A stretch of DNA of 57,926 nucleotides from Bradyrhizobium sp. (GTDB taxonomy: Bacteria; Pseudomonadota; Alphaproteobacteria; Rhizobiales; Xanthobacteraceae). The position numbers and the translations under genes were made by a program. Below the pieces are notes generated by a model that was not told where the DNA came from, did no database searches, and worked only from the letters and a program-made list of their open reading frames with translations. The stretch covers positions 1 to 57,926 of the forward strand of contig NZ_JAUSLT010000182.1 of NCBI RefSeq assembly GCF_030646015.1, written 5' to 3'. Of the stretch, positions 25,727-33,913 are shown in pieces (within the stretch, counting starts at the first letter, position 1; each line of letters begins with the position of its first letter).

Positions 25727-26280
25727 TTTCCCCGTAGCCTGGCGGTGAGGCTGGCCAGTCCGCGATGCAGCGCCACGCGCACCGCGCCCTCGCTCATCGC
25801 GAATTTCTTCGCGGTATCCTGGATCGACGCGCTATCGACCGCGATCGACTGCAGCACGTCGCGTTGACGGGCCGGCAGCGACTGCAGCTGGGCCTCGACC
25901 TCGCCGGCCGGCACGGTCTCCGCGGCCGGCTCGCCCGGCAACGTCTCGGCGAAATCGTCGATGTTGACGAACACCCGTCGGCCGCGGCGGCGCAGCGCGT
26001 CGATCAGCTTGTTGCGGGCGATCGCAAACAGCCATGGCGCGAACGGGGCACTGGCGTCCCAGGTATGCCGCTTCAGATGCACCGCCAACAAAATGTCCTG
26101 CACGATGTCCTCGGATTGATCGGCCGGTTGCCCTGCCCGCGTCAGGCCGCGGCGCGCCGCGGCCCGGAGCACCGGCGTGACGGCCCTGAGCAGGCGATGA
26201 TACGCCGCATCGTCGCCTGAAATGGCCGACCGCATCAGGCCGGTCCATTCGTCCTCACGTTCGCGCACGCGCGCTCCCAC
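25723..26280 (-). CDS. SigF-like ECF sigma factor
   Basis: A 185-residue group IV sigma factor paired with the NrsF-type protein. Region 2 shows QSEDIVQDILLAVHLKRHTW and PWLFAIARNKLIDALRRRGR; region 4 shows LPARQRDVLQSIAVDSASIQ and FAMSEGAVRVALHRGL. The open frame continues upstream to 26445, but that stretch is unlike a sigma factor. I therefore propose the GTG at 26280, with an ATG at 26235 as alternative. It is translationally coupled to the anti-sigma gene. This is the second ECF system within 4 kb. Confidence 0.87.
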   Translation of the reverse strand: MGARVREREDEWTGLMRSAISGDDAAYHRLLRAVTPVLRAAARRGLTRAGQPADQSEDIVQDILLAVHLKRHTWDASAPFAPWLFAIARNKLIDALRRRGRRVFVNIDDFAETLPGEPAAETVPAGEVEAQLQSLPARQRDVLQSIAVDSASIQDTAKKFAMSEGAVRVALHRGLASLTARLRGK

Positions 26281-26624
26281 ATTGCAATTCGGTCGATCTT
26301 TCAATTTGTTACGCCGACAGCCGTCAATCACGAGTTCGTGATCGAAGCTTCCGGCGGCCTTGAGACCGTCGCGCCCCGGCTTCGGGAATCGCGACCGCGA
26401 ATTCCGCTCCGATTGGCTCATAACATCGATCGGTTCCGCTGACACCCACAGCGTCGGTTACGGCATGCGATGCGAATGCGTGCCCGGCGACCGCGTGCCC
26501 GGCAGGGCCGTCGCTGCCCTGCTTTCGCCCGGTCTCGCCCGAAGATTCCCTTTTTCTGCCGCGCTGCGGCCACGCGGTGGGGTCTCATTTCGCCTTGGGG
26601 GCGGGCAAATGGGGAGATTGCCAA
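26281..26624. other. 344-bp divergent region, no gene called
   Basis: Separates the SigF-like gene (leftward) from the secreted Ala-rich protein gene (rightward). The left part is open in the sigma frame, but its composition does not look coding. GGGGAG at 26612-26617 is the ribosome-binding site for the ATG at 26625. A minus-strand GTAACC at 26461-26456 resembles a SigF -35 element, but no exact -10 follows. Confidence 0.45.
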
Positions 26625-27299
26625 ATGATCATCAAAGCCAGCGGGCGCTCGGCATTGATTCTAGCGACAGGGCTCTTTGTGTGTTTGGCGGGGCCATCGC
26701 AGGCGGCACCAGGCGATGACACGGTGACCGCAACTGCAAAATCCGAAAGCGCCACGGGGGCGCCGATCAAGCTCAACAAATACTCCAAGCCGCGTCACTC
26801 CAAGAAAGTCGCGCAGCGAAAATCCAGCAAGGTGGCGCTGAAATCCTCGGCCACCAGGAAGGCGACTTTCGTCGCTGGTGACGCCGACAAGGCTTCGACC
26901 GCGATCCCGCCGTCGATCGCCAATGCCAACGCGCAACTGGCCTCCGCCGAGGCGCCCGCTGGCAGCGCCATGGCGATGTCGGCGAAAGCCAACACGATGC
27001 TGCTGGCCGCCGCGGACAAGCCGGTTGACGCCCAGCCGGCCGCTGAAGCCGAGGTCGTCGCCTCCGATCAGCTCAACGATCTCGACCGCGCACTGCAACA
27101 AGCCAAGCCCGACGCCAAGTCCGCAGCGTCAACCATGACGCTGGCGTCGGTCGAAACGCCTGCCAGCCCAGCCGCGCCTGTCATGGCCGCCAGCAAGGAA
27201 GATTCCGCCTGGGACCAGACCTCGCTGATCGGGAAGATCTTCATCGCCTTCGGTGCGCTGCTGACGATGGCCTCCGCCGCGCGCATGTTCATGGCGTAA
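26625..27299 (+). CDS. Exported Ala/Ser-rich protein, unknown function
   Basis: A 224-residue protein. The signal peptide RSALILATGLFVCLAGPSQA is followed by a basic segment (SKPRHSKKVAQRKSSKVALK), a long low-complexity Ala/Ser/Thr/Pro region, and a C-terminal hydrophobic helix (GKIFIAFGALLTMASAARMF). The exported chain would therefore be re-anchored at its C-terminus, possibly spanning or touching the cell wall. No domain is recognised. The ATG at 26625 has a good GGGGAG Shine-Dalgarno. It is divergent from the SigF-like gene; any link is inference. Confidence 0.65.
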   Translation: MIIKASGRSALILATGLFVCLAGPSQAAPGDDTVTATAKSESATGAPIKLNKYSKPRHSKKVAQRKSSKVALKSSATRKATFVAGDADKASTAIPPSIANANAQLASAEAPAGSAMAMSAKANTMLLAAADKPVDAQPAAEAEVVASDQLNDLDRALQQAKPDAKSAASTMTLASVETPASPAAPVMAASKEDSAWDQTSLIGKIFIAFGALLTMASAARMFMA

Positions 27300-27307
27300 G
27301 GAGTTTC

Positions 27308-27432
27308 GTGCCCCGGACGCTGCGCAGCGCGAAGCGTTGCGCAGCTGAGCCGGGGCCCATGATTTCCATGCTGCTGTCTGAGTCCCGGCTCTGCGGAGCA
27401 GCGCGAAGAGCGCTGCACCGCGTCCGGGACAC
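27308..27432. repeat. Palindromic intergenic repeat element (type A)
   Basis: About 125 bp bounded by imperfect inverted arms GTGCCCCGGACGC (27308-27320) and GCGTCCGGGACAC (27420-27432), 12 of 13 matching. Inside are further GC-rich hairpins such as CTGCGCAGCG. It fills the gap between the Ala-rich protein and enoyl-CoA hydratase genes. A related sequence (CCCCGGACGC, CGCGCAGCG) lies at 53825-53905, so the element is dispersed. It could act as a transcription terminator or mRNA-stabilising structure. Confidence 0.6.
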
Positions 27433-27503
27433 GGCAATCCCCCACTTGAAGCCCACCCCGCCAGCGGGCACATTGCCGGCGCAATCAGGCGCCGGGGTGA
27501 ATC

Positions 27504-28283
27504 ATGAGCACGTTCGAACACATCATTGTCGAAGCCAAAGGCGCGGTCGGTATTATCACGCTGAACCGCCCGAAAATGCTCAATGCGCTGTCGTTCGGCG
27601 TATTCCGGGAGATCGCCGCGGCGGTCGACGATCTCGAGGCCGATGACGCGATCGGCTGCATCCTGCTGGCTGGCGGCGAAAAGGCCTTCGCGGCGGGCGC
27701 CGACATCAAGGAAATGCAGCCGAAAACCTTCATCGACATGTTTTCCAGCGATTTCACCGCGATCGGCGGCGACCGCGTCGCCCGATGCCGCAAGCCGACC
27801 ATTGCCGCCGTCAGCGGCTATGCGCTGGGCGGCGGCTGTGAACTGGCCATGATGTGCGACATCATCATCGCCGCGGACACTGCCAAATTCGGCCAGCCGG
27901 AAATCACGCTCGGCACCATTCCCGGCATCGGCGGCACGCAGCGGCTGACCCGCGCGGTCGGCAAGTCCAAGGCCATGGACCTCTGCCTCACCGGCCGGAT
28001 GATGGATGCCGCCGAAGCGGAGCGCTCGGGCCTGGTCAGCCGCGTCGTGCCCGCGGACAAGTTGATGGCGGAAGCGCTGGCGGCGGCGGAAAAAATCGCC
28101 GCGATGTCGCGTCCCGCGGCCGCCATGGCCAAGGAAGCCATCAACCGCGCCTTCGAGACGCCGCTGGCGGAAGGCATGAACGTCGAGCGCAACCTGTTCC
28201 ACTCGACCTTCGCGCTGGAGGATCGCGCCGAAGGCATGGCGGCGTTCATCGAGAAGCGCAAGCCGGTGAACAAGAACAGGTAG
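27504..28283 (+). CDS. Enoyl-CoA hydratase (short-chain, crotonase type)
   Basis: Adds water to trans-2-enoyl-CoA in beta-oxidation. The 259-residue crotonase-fold protein has the oxyanion-hole segment AAGADIKEM and the two catalytic glutamates, Glu113 in GGGCELAMMCD and Glu133 in FGQPEITLGTIPG. Their spacing of 20 equals that of mammalian mitochondrial ECHS1, and these segments are nearly identical to it from memory (for example TQRLTRAVGKSKAMDL). Classical short-chain hydratase activity is therefore likely. It is bordered on both sides by palindromic repeats and convergent with the next gene. Confidence 0.93.
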   Translation: MSTFEHIIVEAKGAVGIITLNRPKMLNALSFGVFREIAAAVDDLEADDAIGCILLAGGEKAFAAGADIKEMQPKTFIDMFSSDFTAIGGDRVARCRKPTIAAVSGYALGGGCELAMMCDIIIAADTAKFGQPEITLGTIPGIGGTQRLTRAVGKSKAMDLCLTGRMMDAAEAERSGLVSRVVPADKLMAEALAAAEKIAAMSRPAAAMAKEAINRAFETPLAEGMNVERNLFHSTFALEDRAEGMAAFIEKRKPVNKNR

Positions 28284-28301
28284 CGGGGCGAACACAACTC
28301 C

Positions 28302-28427
28302 CTCGTCGTCCCCGCGAACGCGGGGACCCATAATCGCGGTCATTTGTTGTTGAAGAAGGCCGTCGACCAGCGTGGTCAACAATAACCGCCGCGGCGTATG
28401 GGTCCCCGCGTTCGCGGGGACGACGAG
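28302..28427. repeat. Palindromic element with perfect 30-bp inverted ends (type B)
   Basis: The arms at 28302-28331 and 28398-28427 are exact 30-base inverted copies. Each arm is itself nearly self-complementary (GTCCCCGCG / CGCGGGGAC). The inner 66 bp also carry TTGTTGA/TCAACAA arms, so the whole 126 bp can fold into one long hairpin. It lies between the convergent enoyl-CoA hydratase and acetyl-CoA hydrolase genes, where it would act as a bidirectional terminator. No target-site duplication or transposase is seen. Confidence 0.8.
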
Positions 28428-28432
28428 AGAGA

Positions 28433-30292
28433 TTATTCCGCCCGGCTCCTCACCAGCGCCGCGCTGACCAGCGCGCGATAGGCGCGTTCCGACAACGTCT
28501 TGGGCCTATCGAGGCCGAGCCGCGCCAGGCATTCAACGTCGGCCGTATCAGGCGTGCGCGTAAATCCCTGCCACAACAGCCCGGGCAATTGCAGCGGCGA
28601 ACGCTGCGCTTCCTGCAACGCCTGCAGCGCCGGAATCAGCCGCTGCTCGGTGTCGGTGAAGTCGCTGCCGAACGGAAACGATGGCAGCAGGCCCGCTTCG
28701 CGCGCCGGCCGCAAGGCGGCCTTGATGCGCTCCGGAAAGTTTTCGCGTTTGTCCGCCGGGATCTCAAAACTCTTCGGCAGCTTGCCGGCATCCTTGGCCT
28801 GCCGCGCCAGTTCGCTCTGAAAGCGCGAGTCCGCGACGCCGAGCATCGCCGCGATGACATCGGCGTCGGATTTGCCCCTGAGATCGGCGACACCGTATTC
28901 GGTGACGGTGACATCGCGCAGGTGGCGGGGAATCGTCAGGTGGCCATAGTTCCAGCGGACGTTCGAATGCGTCCTTGCCTTGCCCTGCCGGGTCGCTTCG
29001 ACCGTGAGAATCGCGCGCGCGCCGGCCAGCGCAAACGCCTGGGCCACAAAATTATACTGGCCGCCGACGCCGCTGACCACCTGCCCGTCTTCGAGGCCGT
29101 CGGAAACGGCGGCTCCCATCAGGGTCGCCATCATCGCATTGTTGACAAAACGGGCGTCGACCCGGGCGCGCCGCTTGGCGGCCTCGTCACCATAGAGCTC
29201 GTTGGTAAAGGACACCGGCATCATCTGGATCCGGGCGAGCCGATCCGGCGTCATCTCCCGCAGCGCGCGATAGAACGATTTCGGCCCGAGGAAGAACGCG
29301 CCATGCAGCGCCACGCCATCGACCTCGCGCTTGAGAATGTCGGCCTCGATCAGGCCGATGAACGCCTCGGTCAGCATCTCGCTGACGCCGTAGAGACCCT
29401 TTTCGAACGTTGCAGTTTCCAGCGCCGAAGGCTCCGCGCCGGGCGATAGCCGCTGCATGATCTCGCGAAACCGCGCATTGTCGCGATGACGCACGATCAG
29501 CCCCTGCGCCAGCGCATCGCCGATCTGGCCGATTCCGATCTGCAGCGTGCCGCCATCGCGCATCAGGGTCGCGGCATGCAGCCCGATGGCGTATTTGGTG
29601 TCGCTGACCGGCTCGGCCGGTGGCGCGAACAACGGAAAATCGGTCTCGGGACTGTCGAGCAGCGCGTCGAACTCCGAGGCCGCAAGGTCTCCCGCCCCCG
29701 GCATGAACGGCAGTTCGGAATTGACCTGCCCGTACACCTTGAACGAGGCGCGACCCTCGGCGCGGGCGCGCAGCAGATCCAGCGACGTGTCGGTGTTGCA
29801 GCTCAGGCTGTAGCGGGTCTCGCCATCGACGACGCGCTTTGCCACCAGCTGCATGACGACGTTGAGCCCGCGCGCCAGCAGATAGGACGACGCATGGGTG
29901 TAATTGGCGGAAATATAATGCTGCTGCGCGAACGGCGCGTGCAGCCATTTTCCCGCCAGGAAGAAGAACTCGATCACGCTGATATTGGTCGGCAGCGCAC
30001 CCGCATGCAGCGCGCCGGCATAGGCCAGATCGGGATAGCCGCCGAACAGCCGGTCGATGACGGGCGCGATGAAGCGGCGCTCCAGCAGGCTCCTGGGCCT
30101 CGGCTTTTCCAGCGTCAGCGCGGTGAAGAAGGTCAGATTGATGGTGCGGTCGGCGGCGGCGCGCGCGTAGAGCGCGTTGGCGATGTGATTGGCCTTGCCG
30201 AGGCCGAGCGGCAACCCGACCACGAGGTTGGTGCCGACATCGCGGATGATGTCCTCCGCGATGTCATCGGGGTCGGTGAATTTCTTCGGCAT
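28433..30292 (-). CDS. Acetyl-CoA hydrolase/transferase family protein
   Basis: A 619-residue two-domain CoA-transferase of the acetyl-CoA hydrolase / 4-hydroxybutyrate CoA-transferase superfamily. N-terminal CoA-binding sequence NLVVGLPLGLGKANHIANAL and C-terminal VSGVGGQYNFVAQAFALAGA, then a THSNVRWNYGHLTIPR segment, fit the family. A candidate catalytic glutamate lies in GVSEMLTEAFIGLIEADILK. The protein is longer than the usual 430-500 residues, with inserts in the middle. It could hydrolyse or transfer CoA between acetate and another acid; the acceptor is unknown. The ATG at 30292 was preferred over 30340. Confidence 0.85.
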   Translation of the reverse strand: MPKKFTDPDDIAEDIIRDVGTNLVVGLPLGLGKANHIANALYARAAADRTINLTFFTALTLEKPRPRSLLERRFIAPVIDRLFGGYPDLAYAGALHAGALPTNISVIEFFFLAGKWLHAPFAQQHYISANYTHASSYLLARGLNVVMQLVAKRVVDGETRYSLSCNTDTSLDLLRARAEGRASFKVYGQVNSELPFMPGAGDLAASEFDALLDSPETDFPLFAPPAEPVSDTKYAIGLHAATLMRDGGTLQIGIGQIGDALAQGLIVRHRDNARFREIMQRLSPGAEPSALETATFEKGLYGVSEMLTEAFIGLIEADILKREVDGVALHGAFFLGPKSFYRALREMTPDRLARIQMMPVSFTNELYGDEAAKRRARVDARFVNNAMMATLMGAAVSDGLEDGQVVSGVGGQYNFVAQAFALAGARAILTVEATRQGKARTHSNVRWNYGHLTIPRHLRDVTVTEYGVADLRGKSDADVIAAMLGVADSRFQSELARQAKDAGKLPKSFEIPADKRENFPERIKAALRPAREAGLLPSFPFGSDFTDTEQRLIPALQALQEAQRSPLQLPGLLWQGFTRTPDTADVECLARLGLDRPKTLSERAYRALVSAALVRSRAE

Positions 30293-30373
30293 CGGGTTTC
30301 CGTCGGGAACAATACCAGCCGGCATCGCCGGCCGGCTCACAGATTCGAGCTGTCTGAACCTAGTATATTTCCA

Positions 30374-31252
30374 TCAGTCCTTCCTGGCTGCGGGACGCGA
30401 ACCGCCCCGCAAAATCTCCTCCATGGCCCTGACATTCGCCGAACCCGCACCCTTGCGCCAGATCAGGACGGTCTGCGCGCCATTTTCGGTTCGCGCCAGC
30501 GAATGCACGCTCAACCGCTTGCGCTCCGGAAACGTGGTCAGCACGCTTTTCGGGATCAGCGATATCCCCATGCCGGCCACGACGCATCCCAGGATCGCAT
30601 GATAGGACGCGAGTTCGATGGTGCGCTCCGGCATCTGCTGACGCCTTGCATACCAGTCCTCGAGCCGTTTGCGGTGCGGGCAGCCGGGCTCGAACACCAG
30701 CACGGTGTGCGGCAGACTGCCCTTCCTGCCGATCGGCGGATGATTGGCGGGAGCGACGATCACCAGCTCTTCGTCAAAGGCGAACGTCTTCTCGAACGGC
30801 GCATCCGCAATCGGCTCGGCAACCAGGGCGGCGTCGAGATCGCCGGCCAGGATCGCGCTTCCCAGCACCACCGGGTTGCCGGTGCGCAGTTCCAGTACGA
30901 CCCCGGGATGCCTGCGGTGATACTCGCTCAGCAGCCCCGGCAGCCTGACCGCCGCCGTGCTCTCCATCGCACCGAGCCGGAAGGTGCCGCGTGGCCTTGC
31001 GTCCAGCACGGCGCCGCGCGCTTCGTCGGCCAGCGCCAGCAGTCGCTCGGCATAGCCGAGCAACACCTGGCCGGCCGGCGCAAGGTGAAGCCGCTTGCCC
31101 TCGCGAATGAACAGCGCGACGGACAAATCCTCCTCGAGCTGCCGGATCCTCGTCGTGACGTTGGACTGCACGCGATGCAGCCGCTCGGCCGCGCGCGTCA
31201 CGCTGCCTTCGCGCACCACGGCGCTGAAAATCTGGAGATCCGACAGGTCCAT
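30374..31252 (-). CDS. LysR family transcriptional regulator
   Basis: A 292-residue LTTR. The N-terminal winged helix (DLSDLQIFSAVVREGSVTRA and LHRVQSNVTTRIRQLE) is followed by the periplasmic-binding-like effector domain from about residue 90. The start is the ATG at 31252 with GGAGAG just upstream; longer frames to 31360 overlap the operator. It is divergent from the DUF1330-GST pair, the usual arrangement for an LTTR and its target, with a palindrome at 31271-31285 between them. Confidence 0.92.
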   Translation of the reverse strand: MDLSDLQIFSAVVREGSVTRAAERLHRVQSNVTTRIRQLEEDLSVALFIREGKRLHLAPAGQVLLGYAERLLALADEARGAVLDARPRGTFRLGAMESTAAVRLPGLLSEYHRRHPGVVLELRTGNPVVLGSAILAGDLDAALVAEPIADAPFEKTFAFDEELVIVAPANHPPIGRKGSLPHTVLVFEPGCPHRKRLEDWYARRQQMPERTIELASYHAILGCVVAGMGISLIPKSVLTTFPERKRLSVHSLARTENGAQTVLIWRKGAGSANVRAMEEILRGGSRPAARKD

Positions 31253-31270
31253 ACATCTCTCCGTGAGATC

Positions 31271-31285
31271 AATTGTATCACAATT
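31271..31285. promoter_or_regulatory. Candidate LysR-type operator
   Basis: AATTGT-ATC-ACAATT: 6-bp inverted arms around a 3-bp centre, containing a T-N11-A core (ATTGTATCACAAT). It lies 19 bp upstream of the lysR start and 95 bp before the divergent DUF1330 gene, the usual place for an LTTR recognition site. A second inverted repeat, CGCGATG/CATCGCG, follows at 31330-31349. Confidence 0.6.
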
Positions 31286-31379
31286 ATTCATTTTATGGGA
31301 TTGAGCATCCCGCGTAAAGACCACGGAGACGCGATGATTGACCATCGCGGTCAACACCAAGCCACAAGAGGAGAACGAT

Positions 31380-31670
31380 ATGTCGAGGGCTTATTGGATC
31401 GTGCGGGTCTCGGTTCACGATGAGCAGCGATATCCCGAATACCTTGCCGCGGCCGGTCCTGCCTTTCAGAATTTCGGAGCCAAATTCGTGGTGCGCGGCG
31501 GCGCATTCGAAACCATGGAAGGCCACGCCCGCGACCGAAATGTCGTGGTCGAGTTCAAGGACCGTGCGACCGCGCTGGCCTGCTATCACAGCCCCGAATA
31601 CCAGAGCGCGAAGGCGATCCGGCAGCAATATGCGGACGCCGATTTCATCATCATTGACGGCGCCGCCTGA
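31380..31670 (+). CDS. DUF1330 domain protein
   Basis: A 96-residue protein of the DUF1330 family, a dimeric alpha/beta-barrel fold. Visible features are AYWIVRVSVHDEQRYPEYLA, the KFVVRGG strand, the VVVEFKDRATALACYHSPEY segment and the C-terminal ADFIIIDG. The enzymatic role of the family is unknown. The ATG at 31380 has AGAGGAG 6 bases upstream. It is the first gene of a probable two-gene operon with the GST, divergent from lysR. Confidence 0.88.
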   Translation: MSRAYWIVRVSVHDEQRYPEYLAAAGPAFQNFGAKFVVRGGAFETMEGHARDRNVVVEFKDRATALACYHSPEYQSAKAIRQQYADADFIIIDGAA

Positions 31671-31716
31671 GGGCCGCGTGGCCGACGGCAAGCCTCCATC
31701 CTTCAGGGAGATCGAT

Positions 31717-32337
31717 ATGCTGACGCTGTATTACGCTGCGCACACCTGTTCACTGGCGTCCCATATCGCGCTGGAGGATGCCGGCGCCGACTACACGACC
31801 GTGCGGATCAGCTTCGCCAATGACGAGCAGCGCCAGCCGGAATATCTGGCCATCAATCCGAAAGGCCGGGTTCCGGCGCTGGTGACCGGTCGGGGCATCC
31901 TGACCGAGACGCCCGCGATGCTGGCCTTCATCGCGCAGAGCTTTCCGCTGGCAAGGCTGGCCCCGCTGGACGATCCCTTCCTGTTCGCGCAGGTCCAGGC
32001 CTTCAACCTCTATCTGTGCTCGACGCTGCATGTGGCCCACTCCCACCGCATGCGCGGTTATCGCTGGGCCGACGATCCCGAGGCCATCGAGGCGATGCAG
32101 CGCAAGGTACCGCAGTCCGTGGCGGCCTGTTACGAGCTGATCGAGCATCAAATGCTCGGGGCGCCCTGGGTGATGGGCGAAACCTACACGATCTGCGATC
32201 CCTACCTGTTCACCATGGCGCAGTGGCTGGAGGGGGACGGCGTGGACCCCTCGCGGTTTCCCAAAGTGAGGGATCACCGGCGCCGGATGTCCGAACGGCC
32301 GCAAGTTCAAAGGGCTGTTGCCGAGGAACTTGCCTGA
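31717..32337 (+). CDS. Glutathione S-transferase family protein
   Basis: A 206-residue GST with a thioredoxin-like N-terminal domain (LTLYYAAHTCSLASHIALED) and the cis-proline glutathione-binding region (NPKGRVPALVTGRGILTETP), then an all-helical C-terminal domain. The TCSLASH stretch resembles the catalytic Cys/Ser region of bacterial beta-class enzymes. The ATG at 31717 has AGGGAG upstream. It lies 46 bp after the DUF1330 gene and is probably controlled by the same LysR regulator; the substrate is unknown. Confidence 0.9.
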   Translation: MLTLYYAAHTCSLASHIALEDAGADYTTVRISFANDEQRQPEYLAINPKGRVPALVTGRGILTETPAMLAFIAQSFPLARLAPLDDPFLFAQVQAFNLYLCSTLHVAHSHRMRGYRWADDPEAIEAMQRKVPQSVAACYELIEHQMLGAPWVMGETYTICDPYLFTMAQWLEGDGVDPSRFPKVRDHRRRMSERPQVQRAVAEELA

Positions 32338-32477
32338 TATCTGTGACGAACCGGCAACAGCAAAGCACTGAATCAAGTTTCGGTGCGCGACTGTTTGCCA
32401 GTAGCGGCAACGGCCTCTAAACAGTAAACACCAAGGCGTCGGCGGGGGCGGACGACCGGAAGTGTTTGCGGGATCAT

Positions 32478-33896
32478 ATGGTTGGGCGTGCCGCTAAAGT
32501 AGGCCACGTAACAAGGCGCGTGCTTCGATCGGGCATTTGTCTTGGCGTGGTGGTTTGCGTCGGATTTGCGGCTTCCGCAGCCCGCAGCGAAAACCTGCCA
32601 GAGGCCCTGGCCAAGGCCTACCAGACCAATCCGCAGCTCAATGCCGAACGGGCGCGACAACGCGCCACGGACGAGAACGTCCCCCAGGCGCTGGCCGGCT
32701 ACCGGCCGCAGATCGTCGCCAGTCTCAGCGCCGGGCTGCAGGCGGTACGCGACCTGCTGCCGGGCAACACGTTCCAGTCGGCGAACCTGAAGCCATGGAC
32801 CGTCGGGGTGACGGTGACGCAAACCCTGTTCAACGGTTTCAAGACCGCCAACAGCGTCCGCGTCGCGGAACTGCAAGTGCAGGCCGGGCGCGAAGCCCTG
32901 CGCAATGTCGGCCAGGGCGTGCTGCTCGACGCCGTCACCGCCTATACCAACGTGCTGGCCAATCAGTCGCTGGTCGAGGCGCAGCGCGTCAACGTCGCGT
33001 TCCTGCAGGAAACGCAGGGTATCGTCCAGAAGCGTCTCAATGCCGGCGACGTGACGCCGACCGATACCGCGCAGGCCGAGGCGCGGCTCAGCCGCGGGCG
33101 CGCGGATCTCAATGCCGCCGAGGTCAATCTGGCGATCAGCCAGGCGACCTATACCCAGGTGATCGGCAATCCACCGTCGCAGCTGCGGCCTGCCGAAACC
33201 GTGGACCGCTATTTGCCGCGCAGCCGCGACGACGCGACCGGCCTCGCCTTCAGGCAGCATCCGGCGGTGCTGGCAGCGGCCTTCGACGTCGACGTCGCCT
33301 CCACCACCATTCGCGTCGCCGAGAGCAGCCTGCTGCCGACTGTCACCTTGCAAGGCAGCGTCAGCCGCAGCCGGGACGGCGATCCCACGCTGGGCACATT
33401 CGGGACCGATCAGGCCTCCGTGGTCGGCCAGCTCAATGCGCCGATCTATGACGGCGGCACCGGCGCCTCGCAGACCCGGCAGTCCAAGGAACTGGCGGCG
33501 CAAAGCCGGCTGGTGCTCGACCATATCCGCAACCAGGCGCGCACCGCGGCGGTCGGCGCGTGGGTTTCCCATGAGGGCGCCAAGGTCGCGGTGGCCGCTT
33601 CCGAAGCCGAAGTACGCGCCGCAACGGTCGCGCTGCAGGGCGTCGGCAGAGAAGCGCAAGGCGGCCAGCGCACCACGCTCGATGTGCTCAACTCGCAGCA
33701 GGACCTCACTCTGGCGAAGGCGCGGCTGATCGGCGCCCAGCGCGAGCGGGTCATCGCCTCCTACACGCTGCTCAGCGCCATCGGCAAGCTCGACGTCAAG
33801 ACGCTGGGGCTCAACACGCCGGATTATCTGCCGGAAGTGCACTACCATCAGGTGCGCGACGCCTGGCACGGCCTGCGTACGCCGTCGGGGCAGTGA
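32478..33896 (+). CDS. tolC: TolC-type outer membrane efflux channel
   Basis: A 472-residue exported protein. The signal peptide (SGICLGVVVCVGFAASAARS) precedes the TolC duplicated alpha-barrel, shown by the two related repeats ENLPEALAKAYQTNPQLNAE and RSRDDATGLAFRQHPAVLAA. Pore-end sequence ALQGVGREAQGGQRTTLDVL is also typical. It would serve type I secretion or tripartite efflux from the inner-membrane adaptors encoded nearby, although none is in its operon. The ATG at 32478 is used; a TTG at 32466 is also open. Confidence 0.92.
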   Translation: MVGRAAKVGHVTRRVLRSGICLGVVVCVGFAASAARSENLPEALAKAYQTNPQLNAERARQRATDENVPQALAGYRPQIVASLSAGLQAVRDLLPGNTFQSANLKPWTVGVTVTQTLFNGFKTANSVRVAELQVQAGREALRNVGQGVLLDAVTAYTNVLANQSLVEAQRVNVAFLQETQGIVQKRLNAGDVTPTDTAQAEARLSRGRADLNAAEVNLAISQATYTQVIGNPPSQLRPAETVDRYLPRSRDDATGLAFRQHPAVLAAAFDVDVASTTIRVAESSLLPTVTLQGSVSRSRDGDPTLGTFGTDQASVVGQLNAPIYDGGTGASQTRQSKELAAQSRLVLDHIRNQARTAAVGAWVSHEGAKVAVAASEAEVRAATVALQGVGREAQGGQRTTLDVLNSQQDLTLAKARLIGAQRERVIASYTLLSAIGKLDVKTLGLNTPDYLPEVHYHQVRDAWHGLRTPSGQ

Positions 33897-33913
33897 AACG
33901 TCAGGCCGGCGCC

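Noticed and set aside
26434..26461. Minus-strand GTAACC (26461-26456) as a SigF autoregulatory promoter
   Set aside because: The expected -10 CGAA is not at 16 bases; only CGGAA follows at a 17-base spacing. Chance cannot be excluded.
32390..32425. ACTGTTT / AAACAGT inverted repeat before tolC as a terminator or operator
   Set aside because: The arms are 7 bp and 22 bases apart with no T-run; it could be chance, so it is not listed as a feature.
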